From NCBI RefSeq assembly GCF_019279795.1, contig NC_056743.1, positions 1,784,166,466 to 1,784,230,465 on the forward strand: a DNA stretch of 64,000 nt. Direction: 5' to 3'. The notes beneath the pieces are model-generated. The model was given only the letters and a program-made list of their open reading frames with translations. It was not told the DNA's origin and ran no database searches. This DNA comes from Protopterus annectens (taxonomy: Eukaryota > Chordata > Ceratodontiformes > Protopteridae). Position 1 is the first letter of the stretch. Each line of letters opens with the position of its first letter. Made by a program: the position numbers and the translations under genes. Below, one piece after another: positions 33,376 to 46,155 of this stretch.

Positions 33376-33705
33376 GTAAGTGGGAGTAAGCACTTTTAAG
33401 CAGCAGTAAGTGGGTTTAAGCCTGTTTGCACTGGAGTAAGCAATGCCTACACAGGTTAAGCAATTTAGAAGTTAACTGAGTATAAGAAACTGTAACCGGA
33501 AGTTAGCAGTGCTTACCTCCATTCAAACCCATGCAAACATGCTTAAAGCTGTTCAAAACTGCCTTAACCACTCTGTATCCAATAGCCCTTGTTCTGCCCA
33601 GCAACAAAATGAACAGCCCTTCCAGGTCTTGAACCCAAGACCATTCACACTGAAGTCACAACACTTAATTACTACTCCATGACCACTGTGAAGACTGCTG
33701 TTGTT
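33376..33705. repeat. TAAGCA-rich direct repeat, downstream copy
   Basis: Homologous to 23741-24100 with four TAAGCA and two TGCTTA. It ends in a minus-strand tRNA-like stretch whose B box reads GGTTCAAGACC when reversed (about 33620). The two copies bracket the Myb gene. Confidence 0.7.
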
Positions 33706-33899
33706 TTACCAATATTGTTGTCAATACACATATTGAGTAGTATTTAACATTTGCCTGTAGTTCCTAAATTGTGCAGTCCTTTTTATTAATATGACTGTTG
33801 CATCACATATGTTGTTTTATCATAGGGTGCACATAGCAGATACATAAGGTGAGATACATGTGGGAATGTATACACAACTGTGACGTTTACCCATGACAG

Positions 33900-34515
<616 letters not shown>

Positions 34516-37041
34516 TTCACCATATGTCCTGAACATTGAGTGCAGCCCTACCTCAGCCCCTATAGTCCCAACTTTGTAGTGCAAGGGGATGTCAGGTATG
34601 TATAGCAGGTATATTAGTAGACTATTGCTACTGTTATAGGGATTGTCTTCACAGACATGGTATGTGTGGGAGGTCACATCTGCTTTTCACATGTACGCCA
34701 TTGGCTACTGACAGACATCCTAAGGACATCATAGTACAGTACTGCTGCTAGCATGTAATGCTCCTGTGGACTACAGCAGAGATATTGGCCAATACATGTG
34801 GAGATTCTGACACACTCTGGACAGTCCAGAGGTATACACAGAACCCCTTAGTGCAAAATGTGTGGACCAAGCCTGACAATGTGGATGCTAACAGCCATGT
34901 AGATAGGTATAACACGTAATGACGGGTATACATTTGCCCCGATAGGTTATGCATTCACACACCCCTGTCTGTCTTGACACATAATACCCACTGGTACAGA
35001 GATGCCATGGCTACATACTACCCACTTGATATTGGCATACATCTGTACAGCATCCCACTGCTCTGTCTGACATACATGACTGTTAAGGGAGGCCCAGCAG
35101 CAGTACATCTGGCAAGTATCTGGACATGACATCTCACTGGGTAAGTACACTAAGCTGCTAGGCATGTAACAAAGCACGTTGCAGGCTACAGGCAGACTGG
35201 CTGAACACTGGCTTACATTTCCTATAGGGGAATGCACATGCACCTGCATATATAGCAGGCTCTGCAGGCATGTCACAGTACAGGGTAAGATACACCTGTG
35301 TGAAAGTGCATAACCACAACCAATGTGAAAGCAGCCCCAGCCACATATGGTAAGCTAGCATAATATTACAGTATATGGACTATCTGTTCAACATCATTCT
35401 CATATGTGCCACTCACACACTAACCCTACATACATTGCGCCCCTAAACAGTGTGGTCCGATGCCTTTCTGTGGTATGGGACATGTGTGTGTGTATGGCCC
35501 TATAGACATGTAAGCCGATATGGTAACATCCAGTGGAGCAGCATGTAACATCAGATAGGATGGGACCAAGAACAATGACATCTACCACAGTCTGTACACA
35601 GGCCAAATTACATATTAACAGTACACACACTGTCGACATTCACCATAAGTACACAGACCTCAGTACTGTACACACAACCACAGAATGTCCAGGTTATGTC
35701 ATCAAATATAACCCCTACTGTACATAACATATGTAGCAGTCTGATATCTCACTGGCTTGTTATCAGATATGATGTCACTAATTATGGTGTACAGCACATA
35801 TGCACCTCTTAATGCATGACATATGTACAAAGGTTGAGAGAGTTGTGGCTGGAAGCACATACACAGGGCCAATATTGACATGTTGATGTGATAACCTCAT
35901 ACTTTTACTGTTGTAACAGGGTTTGTTGCAACATCCTATGAGGGATATGAAGTCAGTAACTGTCACGGCTTTCACCATCTACAGACTGCAATCCCCACAC
36001 TACCTTCTGCAGTTTACAGATAGATGGTCTGTGGGTAACACATGAAACCAAAGGCACCACACACTGCCCAGTCTGCAGATGACCCTACAGGTGGGGATTC
36101 CTCATAAACATAGCACTGACATGGCAGGTATTAAAACATGTAGGACAGCCATATCCACACACACCCTGTTAAACCAACATTACTCCAAATGCAGTATAGC
36201 AGCACTTACAGACTGTAGTCAGGTCAGGCACATCCCCCTCATGTGTGTTGCCCTGTTTCCACAGTGTATGCTGTTAGAGGTAAATCCCCAATCCATCTGA
36301 GATGCTGTTTGCCAAACAACAGATCGAGTTCCTGCGCACAGTAAATGAAAAGGCCCAACACCAACATGATGCTCCTAGATATTGGAGTGTGTTTCCATGC
36401 AATTGGCTATGGGAATGTTACCACAGCTGCTCCACATGCAATCAGCTAGAGGAGGGCTACAATTCATGCAGAGGCCATCAGCTGCCTAAGCAAAGCAGGT
36501 GTAGGTCTCCACATCCACCAGAGAGGGGGTGAAAGAGGCAGACAGAGGCAAAGACAAGTCAGGGAGGGGTGGGAGAGTAAAACTTAAGCATGTTTGTGTC
36601 ACACACCTACCAGCACAGGGTATCAAATCCCTGACGACTATGTAGTGCTATCACATTTCTATGCAGTTATTGGATGTGCCACATAGGTTACATGTTGAGG
36701 AGCCCTCAGAATGTATATGTGATGGTGAGTGACATCTGCAACAGGGATATGGTAGCCATATGGTAGGTGTAATTCACGTGCCTGTCCGCATGAACAGGTG
36801 CCAGCGTCAACACCGCCACACAGAGATGCACACACATTGACACACTTGGCAGGGCCAGGAATACAACTCATCACTAGTGAGATTGCCACAACACATTACT
36901 GTGCAGGTATCACGTGCACCACAGGGGTCATACGAAGGTTATATGGGCAAAGGGCATGGGGAGGTGTCTGACCTCAGACAGCATGCTTCAGTATGCCAGT
37001 GGGTGTTGTAGTGAGTGTGAATGTGATCATACGCATCATAC
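34516..37041. other. Harbinger interior without recognised gene
   Basis: Composition is unusually rich in CA/TG and ACATAT-type words and has only short frames. A minus-strand tRNA-like stretch lies at about 36600-36680. No protein family was recognised on either strand. Confidence 0.45.

Positions 37042-37084
<43 letters not shown>
37042..37084. repeat. CA microsatellite
   Basis: About 20 uninterrupted CA units. Confidence 0.95.
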
Positions 37085-37087
<3 letters not shown>

Positions 37088-38039
37088 GTGCCAGTACTGA
37101 CATGCATGGGTGCATTGCTTCACGAGTGTGTAGTGGTGGACTGTGCCAGACAGCTATACAAGGCTAGGTGATGGGTATACCTTGGCATCAGGCCACATGA
37201 CAATGGTCTGCACTGTGGCTCAGGGGTGTAGTTTCTGGATTTGCCCAAACAGGTGGGTATTGTATTCATCATCCAGTCACCTGGGTTACTATTGCATGCA
37301 GCCAGTGCTTGTGCATTGCTTGCCATTTATGCGTTCCTTAGTCCATGACATGGACAGTGTCTGGGATGTGCACACCTCCTATATGCATGTACAGTGACAT
37401 GTGGAGCTGTACCTGGGGCATCTGGCCAATGTTGTGTACACAGATTATTATCAGATGTGCCAGTCCTGGCCTCATGTGGCGGGAACTGGTAATGGACAGC
37501 AGGTTTACCCTGCACCTACATTGATAGCATGCTAACGGCATTCCCTGGTGTCAGTGGCATCTGTCCAAACAGGGCATGTTTTCAGGCATGGTATGTTCTT
37601 TTTGGGTCACATTTGATGGCACCACAGGTGTTGCAGGTGTCCAGTGGGGAACATGGGGAAGGTGCACTGTCTACATGTATGTGCCTATTGGACAGATGGA
37701 CAGGGTGCCTTGCCCTCTGTAGCCCACTGCAATCACTCCATATCAGTGGGCAATATGCAGTGTACTACAAACATAGTGGCTGTTGCCTAGGCAAGTGTGT
37801 CTGTGTATGAGGTATGGGTTGAGTGTGTTCTCTGGGTAATACTAGGGTTGCTAACTTTGTTTGCCTGGCCTTGATGTCACATGTATGGGTATGGATTTGC
37901 ACCCCAGCCTCTCGGCTATTTCACATCTGTTATCCCTGAACAGTGTACATTGTGATATACGCTAGGGCCACCATATAAGAAATTTGCAAAACCCACTCCA
38001 CATTAGGCCCAGTTGTTACACACTCACAACCACCACCAC

Positions 38040-38748
38040 ACAAGATATGAGTTACAAACACAGACACACACACACCTGTCATGTCTGGGATTTGAACTCC
38101 TACTTAACTAGTTTATTATACTACAGCACTACGCAGTTATAGCACATGCCACAGAGATTACTGGAGTACTCCTTCCGCAAAGGTGTATTTCACATGGGAT
38201 GACATCAGCAGGATTGCCAAAGTAGGGCCTTTGAATTGTAGTGAGTGTGGCTAGGCTAACATGCATTGCTCCCTACACAGACATTGAAACACACGCAAAA
38301 CACCCACAATCGACATGTGTGGGAATAAAACCCCTTTCAGAGTTCTATATCACACTACAGAATGAAGCTGTTATAGGACACACCATGGGGATTACTGGAG
38401 TACTCCTTCCCCAAAGGTGTATTTCACAATGAATGACATCAGCAGGATTGCCAAAATAGGGCATTTGAATTGTAGTGAGTGTGGCTAGGCTAAAATGCAT
38501 TGCTCCCTACACAAACATTGAAACTCACACAAAACATCCACAACTGACATGTGTGGGAATAGAACCCCTACCAGAGTCCTATATCACACTACAGCATGAA
38601 GATGTTATAGGACGCACCATGGGGATTACTGGAGAACTCCTTCCCCAAAGGTGTATTTCACAATGAATGACATCAGCAGTATTGCCAAAGTAGGGTATTT
38701 GAATGGTAGTGAGTGTGGCTAGGCTAAAATGCATTGTTCCCTACACAG

Positions 38749-38816
<68 letters not shown>

Positions 38817-39023
38817 CATGTCTGGGATTAGAACTCCTACCTAACTAGTTGATCACACTGCAGCAGTACACAGTTATAGGACACACCATGGAGATTACTG
38901 GGCTAGACCTTTCCGAAAGGTATATTTCACAGTGTATGACATCAGCAGCCTTGACACAGTAGGGCAATTGGATTGTAGTGAGTATGACTAGCCTAAAAAA
39001 GCATTGCTCTCTACACAAACAGT

Positions 39024-39085
<62 letters not shown>

Positions 39086-39289
39086 TGCCATGTCTGGGAT
39101 TAGAACTCCTACCTAACTAGTTTATTACACTACAGCAGTACACAGGTATAAGACACACCTCAGAGATTACTGGGCTGCAGCTTTCCAAAAGGTGTATTTC
39201 ACAGTGTATGACATCAGCAGCCTTGACAAAGTAGGACATTTGAATTGTAGTGAGTGTGACTAGCCTAAAAAGCATTGCTCTCCACACAA

Positions 39290-39364
<75 letters not shown>

Positions 39365-39545
39365 ACCACCACCACCACCACGACCACCACCACCACACAC
39401 ACTTGCCATGTCTGGGATAAGAACTCCTACCTAACTAGTTTATTACAGCAGTACACATGTATAGGACATGCCATGGAGATTACTGGCCTACACCTTTCAC
39501 AAGGGTGTATTTCAAAGTGGATGACCTCAGCAGGCTTCTCATAGT
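38040..39545. repeat. 234-312-bp tandem minisatellite carrying CA runs and a tRNA-like piece
   Basis: The landmark ATGACATCAGCAG recurs near 38196, 38429, 38663, 38937 and 39209, and in altered form near 39520; spacings are about 234, 234, 274, 272 and 311 bp. Length differences come from CA runs (38752-38812, 39025-39082, 39294-39363) in the later units. The last also carries a run of CAC/ACC triplets. Units also contain TCTGGGATTTGAACTCCTAC-type sequence, which reversed is a tRNA B box (GGAGTTCAAATCCC). Frames of 60-90 residues in this block are repeat artefacts. Confidence 0.88.
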
Positions 39546-39987
39546 ACAGCTATGGGGGGGGGCAGTGTGAGTGCATGGGCCATAAACCATTCATCTAGAG
39601 GTTGACACACCACATGCGGGCACACACAGGGTATATTCCACAGGTACATTCATACAGCTGCTAGATGACTACTTCCTTGTACAGTGATGTTGCACAGCTT
39701 GCACGTGCACCACATAGTCCATCATGCTGACAGATACCAGTAGCTAAGCTCAAACGTGAGTGACATCCAAACCTCATGTGGTTGTAGCCATTTGGCTGTG
39801 TGCTGGGTGGGACAGGCCTGATAATGTATGACCCCTCGTGACAGTCACTCTATTCCACACATCTGTGTATGTCTACTTTTGGCTTATTACAGTGTGTTGT
39901 CCTTGGATATATGCCTGTGTTCCTATCCAGTGTGTGTGTGTGCAAAGCATGAGTGTTGCATACTGAGGAGTGTCTGCACTAACAAAT

Positions 39988-40497
39988 GCAAATGCCAGAT
40001 ATGTCTGGCCCACTGTTGCTTGCAGACATGGCCTTCATTTGTTTAAGTGTGTGAGCATGCCCAGTATGCCCTTCTGTATTGAATGTGTGGATCGATTCTG
40101 GGTAGTTTGTACTGCAGTGCAGACATTTGTGTTGTACACCTACAGGTAGCATACTGTTTCTGCAGGGTATCTGTCAATCATTTGGCAATATGGGGACAAA
40201 CTGTCCAAGGGATAGTGTGTACTGTAGATGATTGTGTCGGTGCTGCTTCAGCTGCATGTTACTGCTGTTAGCAGAGATATTCAGACATGTGTATTGTTAG
40301 ACACAGTGATGTTTTCCCAGAATTGATCCACATATTCAATACAAAAGGGCATACTGGGCATGCTCACACACTTAGAGAAATGAGGGCAATGTCAGCCAAC
40401 AACATACCAAAAGGTCATACTGGGCATGCTCACACACACAAACAAATGAAGGCCATGTCTGCAAACAACAGTGGGCCAGACATATCTGGCATTTGCT
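39988..40497. repeat. ~90-bp inverted repeat around a partly duplicated centre
   Basis: The left arm (about 39988-40076) reads GCAAATGCCAGATATGTCTG, then GCAGACATGGCCTTCATTTG, then GAGCATGCCCAGTATG. The right arm (about 40405-40497) is its near-perfect reverse complement. Beside the right arm, a partial direct copy at 40346-40405 repeats GGGCATACTGGGCATGCTCA. Confidence 0.75.
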
Positions 40498-41103
40498 ATG
40501 CACACTACTTGCATCTGACACACAGATATGCATGGGGCATTACACTTATGCTGGCATGTGTGGGTACATCAGCTCATTCTTAATACATCAGTCCTACCTC
40601 CTTTGTGATCTGCAGGTGTTCAGACAGACCTCACCAGTATCCCCTACTACAGGACCTGTTACTGTGATGCATACCTATATGTACAAATCCAAGGGTGTCA
40701 CCATTTCACAGTGACACAATATATACTGTATATCTGGGGTACTTTCCCCTGTGTACTGCTTGTATATCTAGCCCAACAGCCATGCCATGTCAGTCTTTCA
40801 GATGGTGACACATATTACCACCATACATTTACAATGGCTTACTGCTTGCATGTGTTATACTGGTGGGGATTGTCTTTGGCACTGCAGTCGTGAGGGCTTG
40901 TCCCTGTTATCAGCAATAGTGGGCAACGGCCACCTGGTCTTACCTCAACATGCATACATACTGACCAGTCTCACACATTATGAAACACACACCATGCTAA
41001 CACACTCAGACTTGCATATTGTACAAATGCTACAACCTATCCTGCTACCTTGGCGATCTCTGACCATCTGTGCTCCACTCGTATTATACCTACTCATACA
41101 TGT

Positions 41104-41390
41104 TACTACATTTCTACACATGATTGGGGGGAGCAGACCTGACTGTTACTACATTTCTACACAGGAATGGGGGGAGGGACACACCTGTTTTACATGTCTA
41201 CATGGGAGTGGGGGGACACACCTGACTATTACTACATTTCTACATAGGGTGTGGGGGGTCACACCTGACTGTTTTTACATTTCTACACAGGATTGGGGGG
41301 CACACCTGACTGTTTCTACATGGGAGTGGGGGGCACACCTTACTGTTTCTACATATCTACATAGGATGGGGGGGGCACACCTGGCACATG
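41104..41390 (+). repeat. G-rich minisatellite
   Basis: About seven degenerate units of 25-50 bp, each with TTTCTACA, then a run of five to seven G, then CACACCTGACTG. The long plus-strand frame across it (40787-41416) repeats the same short peptide and is not a gene. Confidence 0.85.
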
Positions 41391-42060
41391 CACACATTTG
41401 CTATCATACTGACTAGTGGGATATCAGTGTTCTACAGGTCTTAGCTTTGGTTGCCCTACATATTATTGTCTGACTTCCTCCCCTTCAGAACTAACATCCC
41501 ACTGCCTGACCAGCTGTAGTCTGTCTGTGTAGGCCCGGGGGGAAGTTACCCATAGGCATCATTCAGAGGCGTAGCACAGGCTCTGTTTGGGTTTGTCTAC
41601 ACCTGTCCTGCTGGCTGAGACTGTTGTTGGGTATGTGAACCTCCCTGACTGGCATGTGTGAGTCATATGGACACACATGTCGCCCAGCACATTTCCTGCA
41701 GTGAGTTTTGTCACCCTGTGTAGTACTGACTGCTATGGTGACTCCATTATGTGTTACTAATGTCATGGTGCCACTATGGGTGTCTACTATCTGCTGCCAC
41801 AACATTCAGCCACCCAATTCCCTTGCATGCTCACAACCATACCATAGATACAGGTAATGACACATTCTACTCCATCTGGCAATTGGTAGGTTGATTGACT
41901 TACCTTGTGGGTGTACCAGGATTGAGGATGGTGCTGGAAGGCTACCTGTGTTGGATGCACATAGTACACTCCCTATACATGGTTGAGCACAGGTAATGTC
42001 ATGTTTGGCATCCCTTTTACTGTATGTGTGAGTCAGAGAGATGTGTCATTCCCTGAGTCA
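41391..42060. other. Downstream flank of the transposase gene
   Basis: No protein motif is seen. On the minus strand a donor-like CACAAG|GTAAGT occurs at about 41905-41916, so a downstream exon or an alternative transcript of the transposase gene is possible but unsupported otherwise. Confidence 0.35.
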
Positions 42061-43207
42061 CTACTGTGTCAATGTATGTGATATGCATTGCCTCTTCGCC
42101 GCTGCCTTGGCATATTGGGCATGCCTCCATCTGCCTACTGGGGCAAGCTCAGTTTGTTCCTCCTCCGAGTCACTCTGTGCCTGTGCAGGCCTTGGCATTG
42201 GTGGGGGGCTGTGTGGCCCTGCCCCATGCTGTTCCTGTTGCAGCTGTTTCCACAGGATTATATTGTGCAGCATGGCACATACCATAACAATTTGGATACA
42301 TGTAGCTGGTGAGTACTGCAAGGCTCAACCGGATGTGTCCAGATACCAGAACCATGACTTGAGCTTCCCAAACACATGCTCTGTTATAAGTCTGGTCTGT
42401 GCCTCATTATGGCATTCTTGTTCAGGTGTGTGTGCATTTCTGATGGGTATCATCAGCCACGGCTCGAGTATGTAACCAGCATCCCCCACTAGGTGACGGT
42501 AGGGGATGTCCCCATTGGCAAATCTCTGGTATAGCTGCGTCAGATGCCAAATGTGGAAATCATGATAGCTTCCAGGGCAGCCAGTACACACATTCATTAT
42601 AATGCCCTGGGCATTGCAGATGACCTGGCAGTTGATAGAGGGAATGCCCATGCAGTTGATGTAGGCCCTACCCTGATTACCGGGTGGTTCTTTGATGCAT
42701 ATGTGTGTGCAGTCTATAGCACCCACTACCTCAAGGTATTCTGCTATTTGGTGGAAGAGATGCATATTGCTGGCCAAAATCTCACAGGTGTTGAGGAAAT
42801 ATACGTGCTCACTGGCATGTGCTGACATGTCATCCAGGAACTGGTGGAATGCTCTGGATGCTGATGCCTGTGAGATCCCCATGATATCCCCAGTTGAGCT
42901 TTGGGAGGTACCTGTGGCTACTATTCCTACTCCTACACATACCTTGGTATCCACTGGGATGAGTTCCTCTCGGTCACTTTGGTGTGTCAGGCATGGCCGA
43001 CACAGCTCAACAATTTGCTGTAGGAGGTCCCTGTCCACCCTATAGTGCTCCACTATCTCCAGCTCATGTTAGCTCCTGGTAGGTTACCCTGGATCTGTAC
43101 ACTCATCTCTATCTCCTCACTGTGGATTGATCGGCAGCATTCACATCATCACCACCCTCAGCCTCTTGCACATGTTGTTCTATGTTGTCTGCTGCAGACC
43201 CTCTCAT
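42061..43207 (-). pseudogene. HARBI1-like DDE transposase of the Harbinger element
   Basis: The enzyme cuts and joins the transposon ends. The main frame begins MEHYRVDRDLLQQIVELC (43053) and shows MGISQASASRAFHQF, a helix-turn-helix-like stretch. The catalytic triad follows: Asp in VVGAIDCTHICI, Asp in TGCPGSYHDFHIW, Glu in ITEHVFGKLKSWF. The pattern LVGDAGYILEPWLMIP is typical of the family. After a TGA at 42327-42325, where Gly is usual, the same frame continues as LQYSPATCIQIVMVCAMLHN to the stop at 42061. Upstream, a better start (ATG at 43207-43205, MRGSAADNIEQHVQE) leads to RVTYQELT, but stops near 43110 and a shift near 43070 separate it. Total length of about 380 codons is normal. 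The triad is intact and the gene has few breaks. Confidence 0.88.
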
Positions 43208-44163
43208 TTTGTAGGTTTGTTTGTTAAAAGTTCCCCACTTGTATACACCGGTGGTGTTGAGTAGGGGAAAAACCAGAGGGGACGGTGTTTGCTTAGTTTA
43301 TAGTAGTGTTCTGGGATGGGCTGATCTGCTGCCTGTGTAATTGGCTGATTCTGATACATTTCACCTGACAGCTATGCTAGTTCTCCTTGATTACCTTCCT
43401 ACTGCTATTTTCCCTTCCCATTGCCTTCCTGTTTAAGCCCAGGGGTGCACCGCACAAACAGAGTGCTCAAATGTGCACAGTGCTGCTATTTCCTGGTTTA
43501 ACTTTTTTTTTCTTCCTTTAAAACCCATGCGAGAGGCACACACCCACTTAGTCAATGTAAAGTGTGGTTGGCAGATTCAGATTGTGCTAAGCTAGGAGCA
43601 AACCCGAGCCACATGGCTCCAATCCACTTACAGTATGCCTGACACACCCCTCATGATGTCACCTAACTCCAAGGCTTGCACCAAGCTATTCCTACTCTTA
43701 CACTGTTGGGACCTGACTAGCATGCTGGGGAAAACTGGGATTCACTATCATTCCCCTCATTTGCATAGGATTGCCTGGTAATGCATAGTTACATGTCTCA
43801 CACTGAGCCTCCACCCTTAGCAACCACTACTCACTGGCCATGTTGTCTTCTGCCTTTCATTGACTTGCATGGCAGAATAGTGATTTTAGTTAGAATGCTT
43901 AATTTAGGTTTATTTTGTTATTTTCCCCTCAATCTCGTTTGCACGCCACTGCCCTACGCTTAAACAGCCAAGATCGGCTAAAAAAATTTAAAAGTTGATT
44001 TCTTTATTTTTTTTGGCTGTTTGCAATGCCAGTGGCCTAATACTTGGTCATTGGCAAGCTTCCTAACTGATATGCAGCCTTTATTTGGAGCTGTCACATC
44101 TCCGTTTTGGATTTTGAAGACATGTAGTTGGTTACTAACTGAGTACATTTCTGCAGATTGCAC
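43208..44163. other. Right inner flank of the Harbinger, no gene
   Basis: This region lies upstream of the transposase start and should include its promoter, but no clear TATA or other element stands out. T-runs are at 43503 and 44001. Confidence 0.4.
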
Positions 44164-44395
44164 TAGTCCTGCATGGCCAGTTGCAAGCTTCCTGGATCAC
44201 AAATTCACCTCATTTGCATGGATTTCTCCTGCAAATGGGGTGATTTGCATACAGGGGCTTAGTCCATGCAGGACTAGTGCAGGAGCGCTTGTGCACGCCC
44301 CTGCAGGCTGTTCCTGGATCGCACGGCAGACATCTTGCCTGCTGGAGCTCCTGCACTAATCCTGCATGCCATGCAAGGCATAGAGAATCCGGGGG
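44164..44395 (-). repeat. Right terminal and subterminal repeats of the Harbinger
   Basis: It contains TAGTCCTGCA (44164-44173), GCAGGACTAG (44268-44277), TAATCCTGCA (44357-44366) and the terminus AATCCGGGGG (44386-44395), followed by ACT. The repeats match those inside the left end. TTTGCATGG and ATGCAAATC words are also frequent here and near 21190. Confidence 0.65.
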
Positions 44396-44398
44396 ACT

Positions 44399-46155
44399 GT
44401 GTCTGCTGGTTTAAGTAGTAGTTATCAATAAACATGAGACAATTGCTACATTGCCTCAGGATGGCCGTTTAACTATGCTGGCCACAGAAATGCTCAAAAG
44501 TACAAATCTATGGTTCTAGCTACTATGGGCTGTGGGAACAGTTGCCCCTATGAGATCTGGAGTTCATTTACTGGATGTGGTGTGTGAAACAAACAATATA
44601 AGTTTACACACAAGCAATGTACCCCTATTACAAACCAGAGTTTCTTTATACAACTACTCACTATTTAAAGTACAACAGGAATTGGAGGAATAGGCTATAT
44701 AGAGAAACATAAGGCTCTAAATGCTTGCACGTTTAAAGTACAGAGTGCCAGACTATTGCAGGATAGGCAGCATCATTCTAAATCACCCTATTTATAACAC
44801 AGAAAATAAGCAACAAAATGCTCAACAGAGCATACCAGCCAGTAGCAAGCCACTTGAATCAGCAGTAAATAATGCTCACAACTAACGTGGGAACCTTATG
44901 CAAGCAGAAGGAACTAGTTAACTAATTTCAGCAAAAACACACTGAGTTAGCTATTCACTACGTTACAAGAATAATACATAGTTGTGATTTTCCTATTGGT
45001 TACTACCCAGTTACTACTAGTGCTGGTTGCACCACAGCTACATTCTGCTAGAAATCAATTTCCCTTTGTTTCTTCTCTCACCAGAAGCAAAACAAAAGCA
45101 CTAATGCAAAGCTGGTTCTTAAGAAGCAGGTGACAGACTCTTTGGAGATCAGCAGTATTGTACAAAATGCTCTATGGCCCTGTGGACTTGTTGCTGCTTT
45201 CTCCTGGTAGATACCTTGGACAGCACACAGAGCACCTCAGTGCAAGAGAGCTAAGCTGCATAACAGTCCAAAACTAGACCAATCACAGTAGCCCAATCAG
45301 TGAAAGTCAGGAATCACTCTTTGTGCTCCTTCTTCCACCAGGAGCTAAAAAGAATCATTAGTTCCAAGCTGGCTCCTAAAACACAGTTTTCAGGCATTCC
45401 AGTGATTGGTTGTCTGTAGGAAAGCTAGAAAATAATGTCCCTTCTCTCACCAACAGCAAAACAGAAGCACTTATCCCAAGCTGATTCCTGAGATGTGATT
45501 TGTAGGGTTTCAGTGATTGTTAGTCTTGCCCCATTGTTTGTGATTTCGAAAGTAGTATGCAAGAAAATGGTTCAATACTTTTCACATTGCAGTGTGCACT
45601 GAACAGTGGAAATATAAGAAATAGAGAGTAACTAAGTTTAGCTGTCTGTGAAGATGGCCTTCCTAATTTGAACCTTTAGTACTCACTATTATGAGCAGAC
45701 AAGACTGCAAGGAGCTTCATAAGTCAAACATAATAAATGGATGGGGCCACTCAAGAGACATTGAATTTTATTGCACAACAGAGAAAGGATAGTAGTGGGA
45801 AACATAATCTCATAACAACGTCAGGACAATGGCAGCTGCAAAAGAATAAAACTGTTTCCTTTTCAGCTAGTCTTAAATAATACATGCTACTTCTCAGCTC
45901 CACTCACACATCTCATAGCCCTGATCTCTTTGCATTCAGAGCAGAAACAGAAAATAAATATTTCCTAACGTGCCCTAAATGCTTCATTTTAAAACTCCAT
46001 GATAAAAAATACAAATAACAAATGTAAAACAAAACAAGTTTAGGCTAAAACAGATTACAATATATAAGACTACTAGAATAAATACAATGCAAAATTGCAA
46101 ACCTTAAATGTAGAATTCCAAAGTAGTCTCACAACAACATCAGGTCAGTGGCAGC
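44399..46155. other. No gene; degenerate repeats
   Basis: AT-rich sequence. Three related stretches near 45072, 45325 and 45445 share a TTCTCTCACCAGAAGCAAAA-like core and then AAGCTGGTTCCT-like words 15-25 bp later, an old local repeat. ACAACATCAG and TGGCAGCT words also recur at 45815 and 46135. Confidence 0.45.

Noticed and set aside
38193-39545. Regularly spaced repeats that might suggest a CRISPR-like array
   Set aside because: Units are 234-312 bp, wholly repeated and without short unique spacers; the setting is eukaryotic. It is a minisatellite.
40787-41416. A 209-codon plus-strand frame
   Set aside because: More than a third of it is the G-rich minisatellite read through, and the rest shows no protein-like motif.
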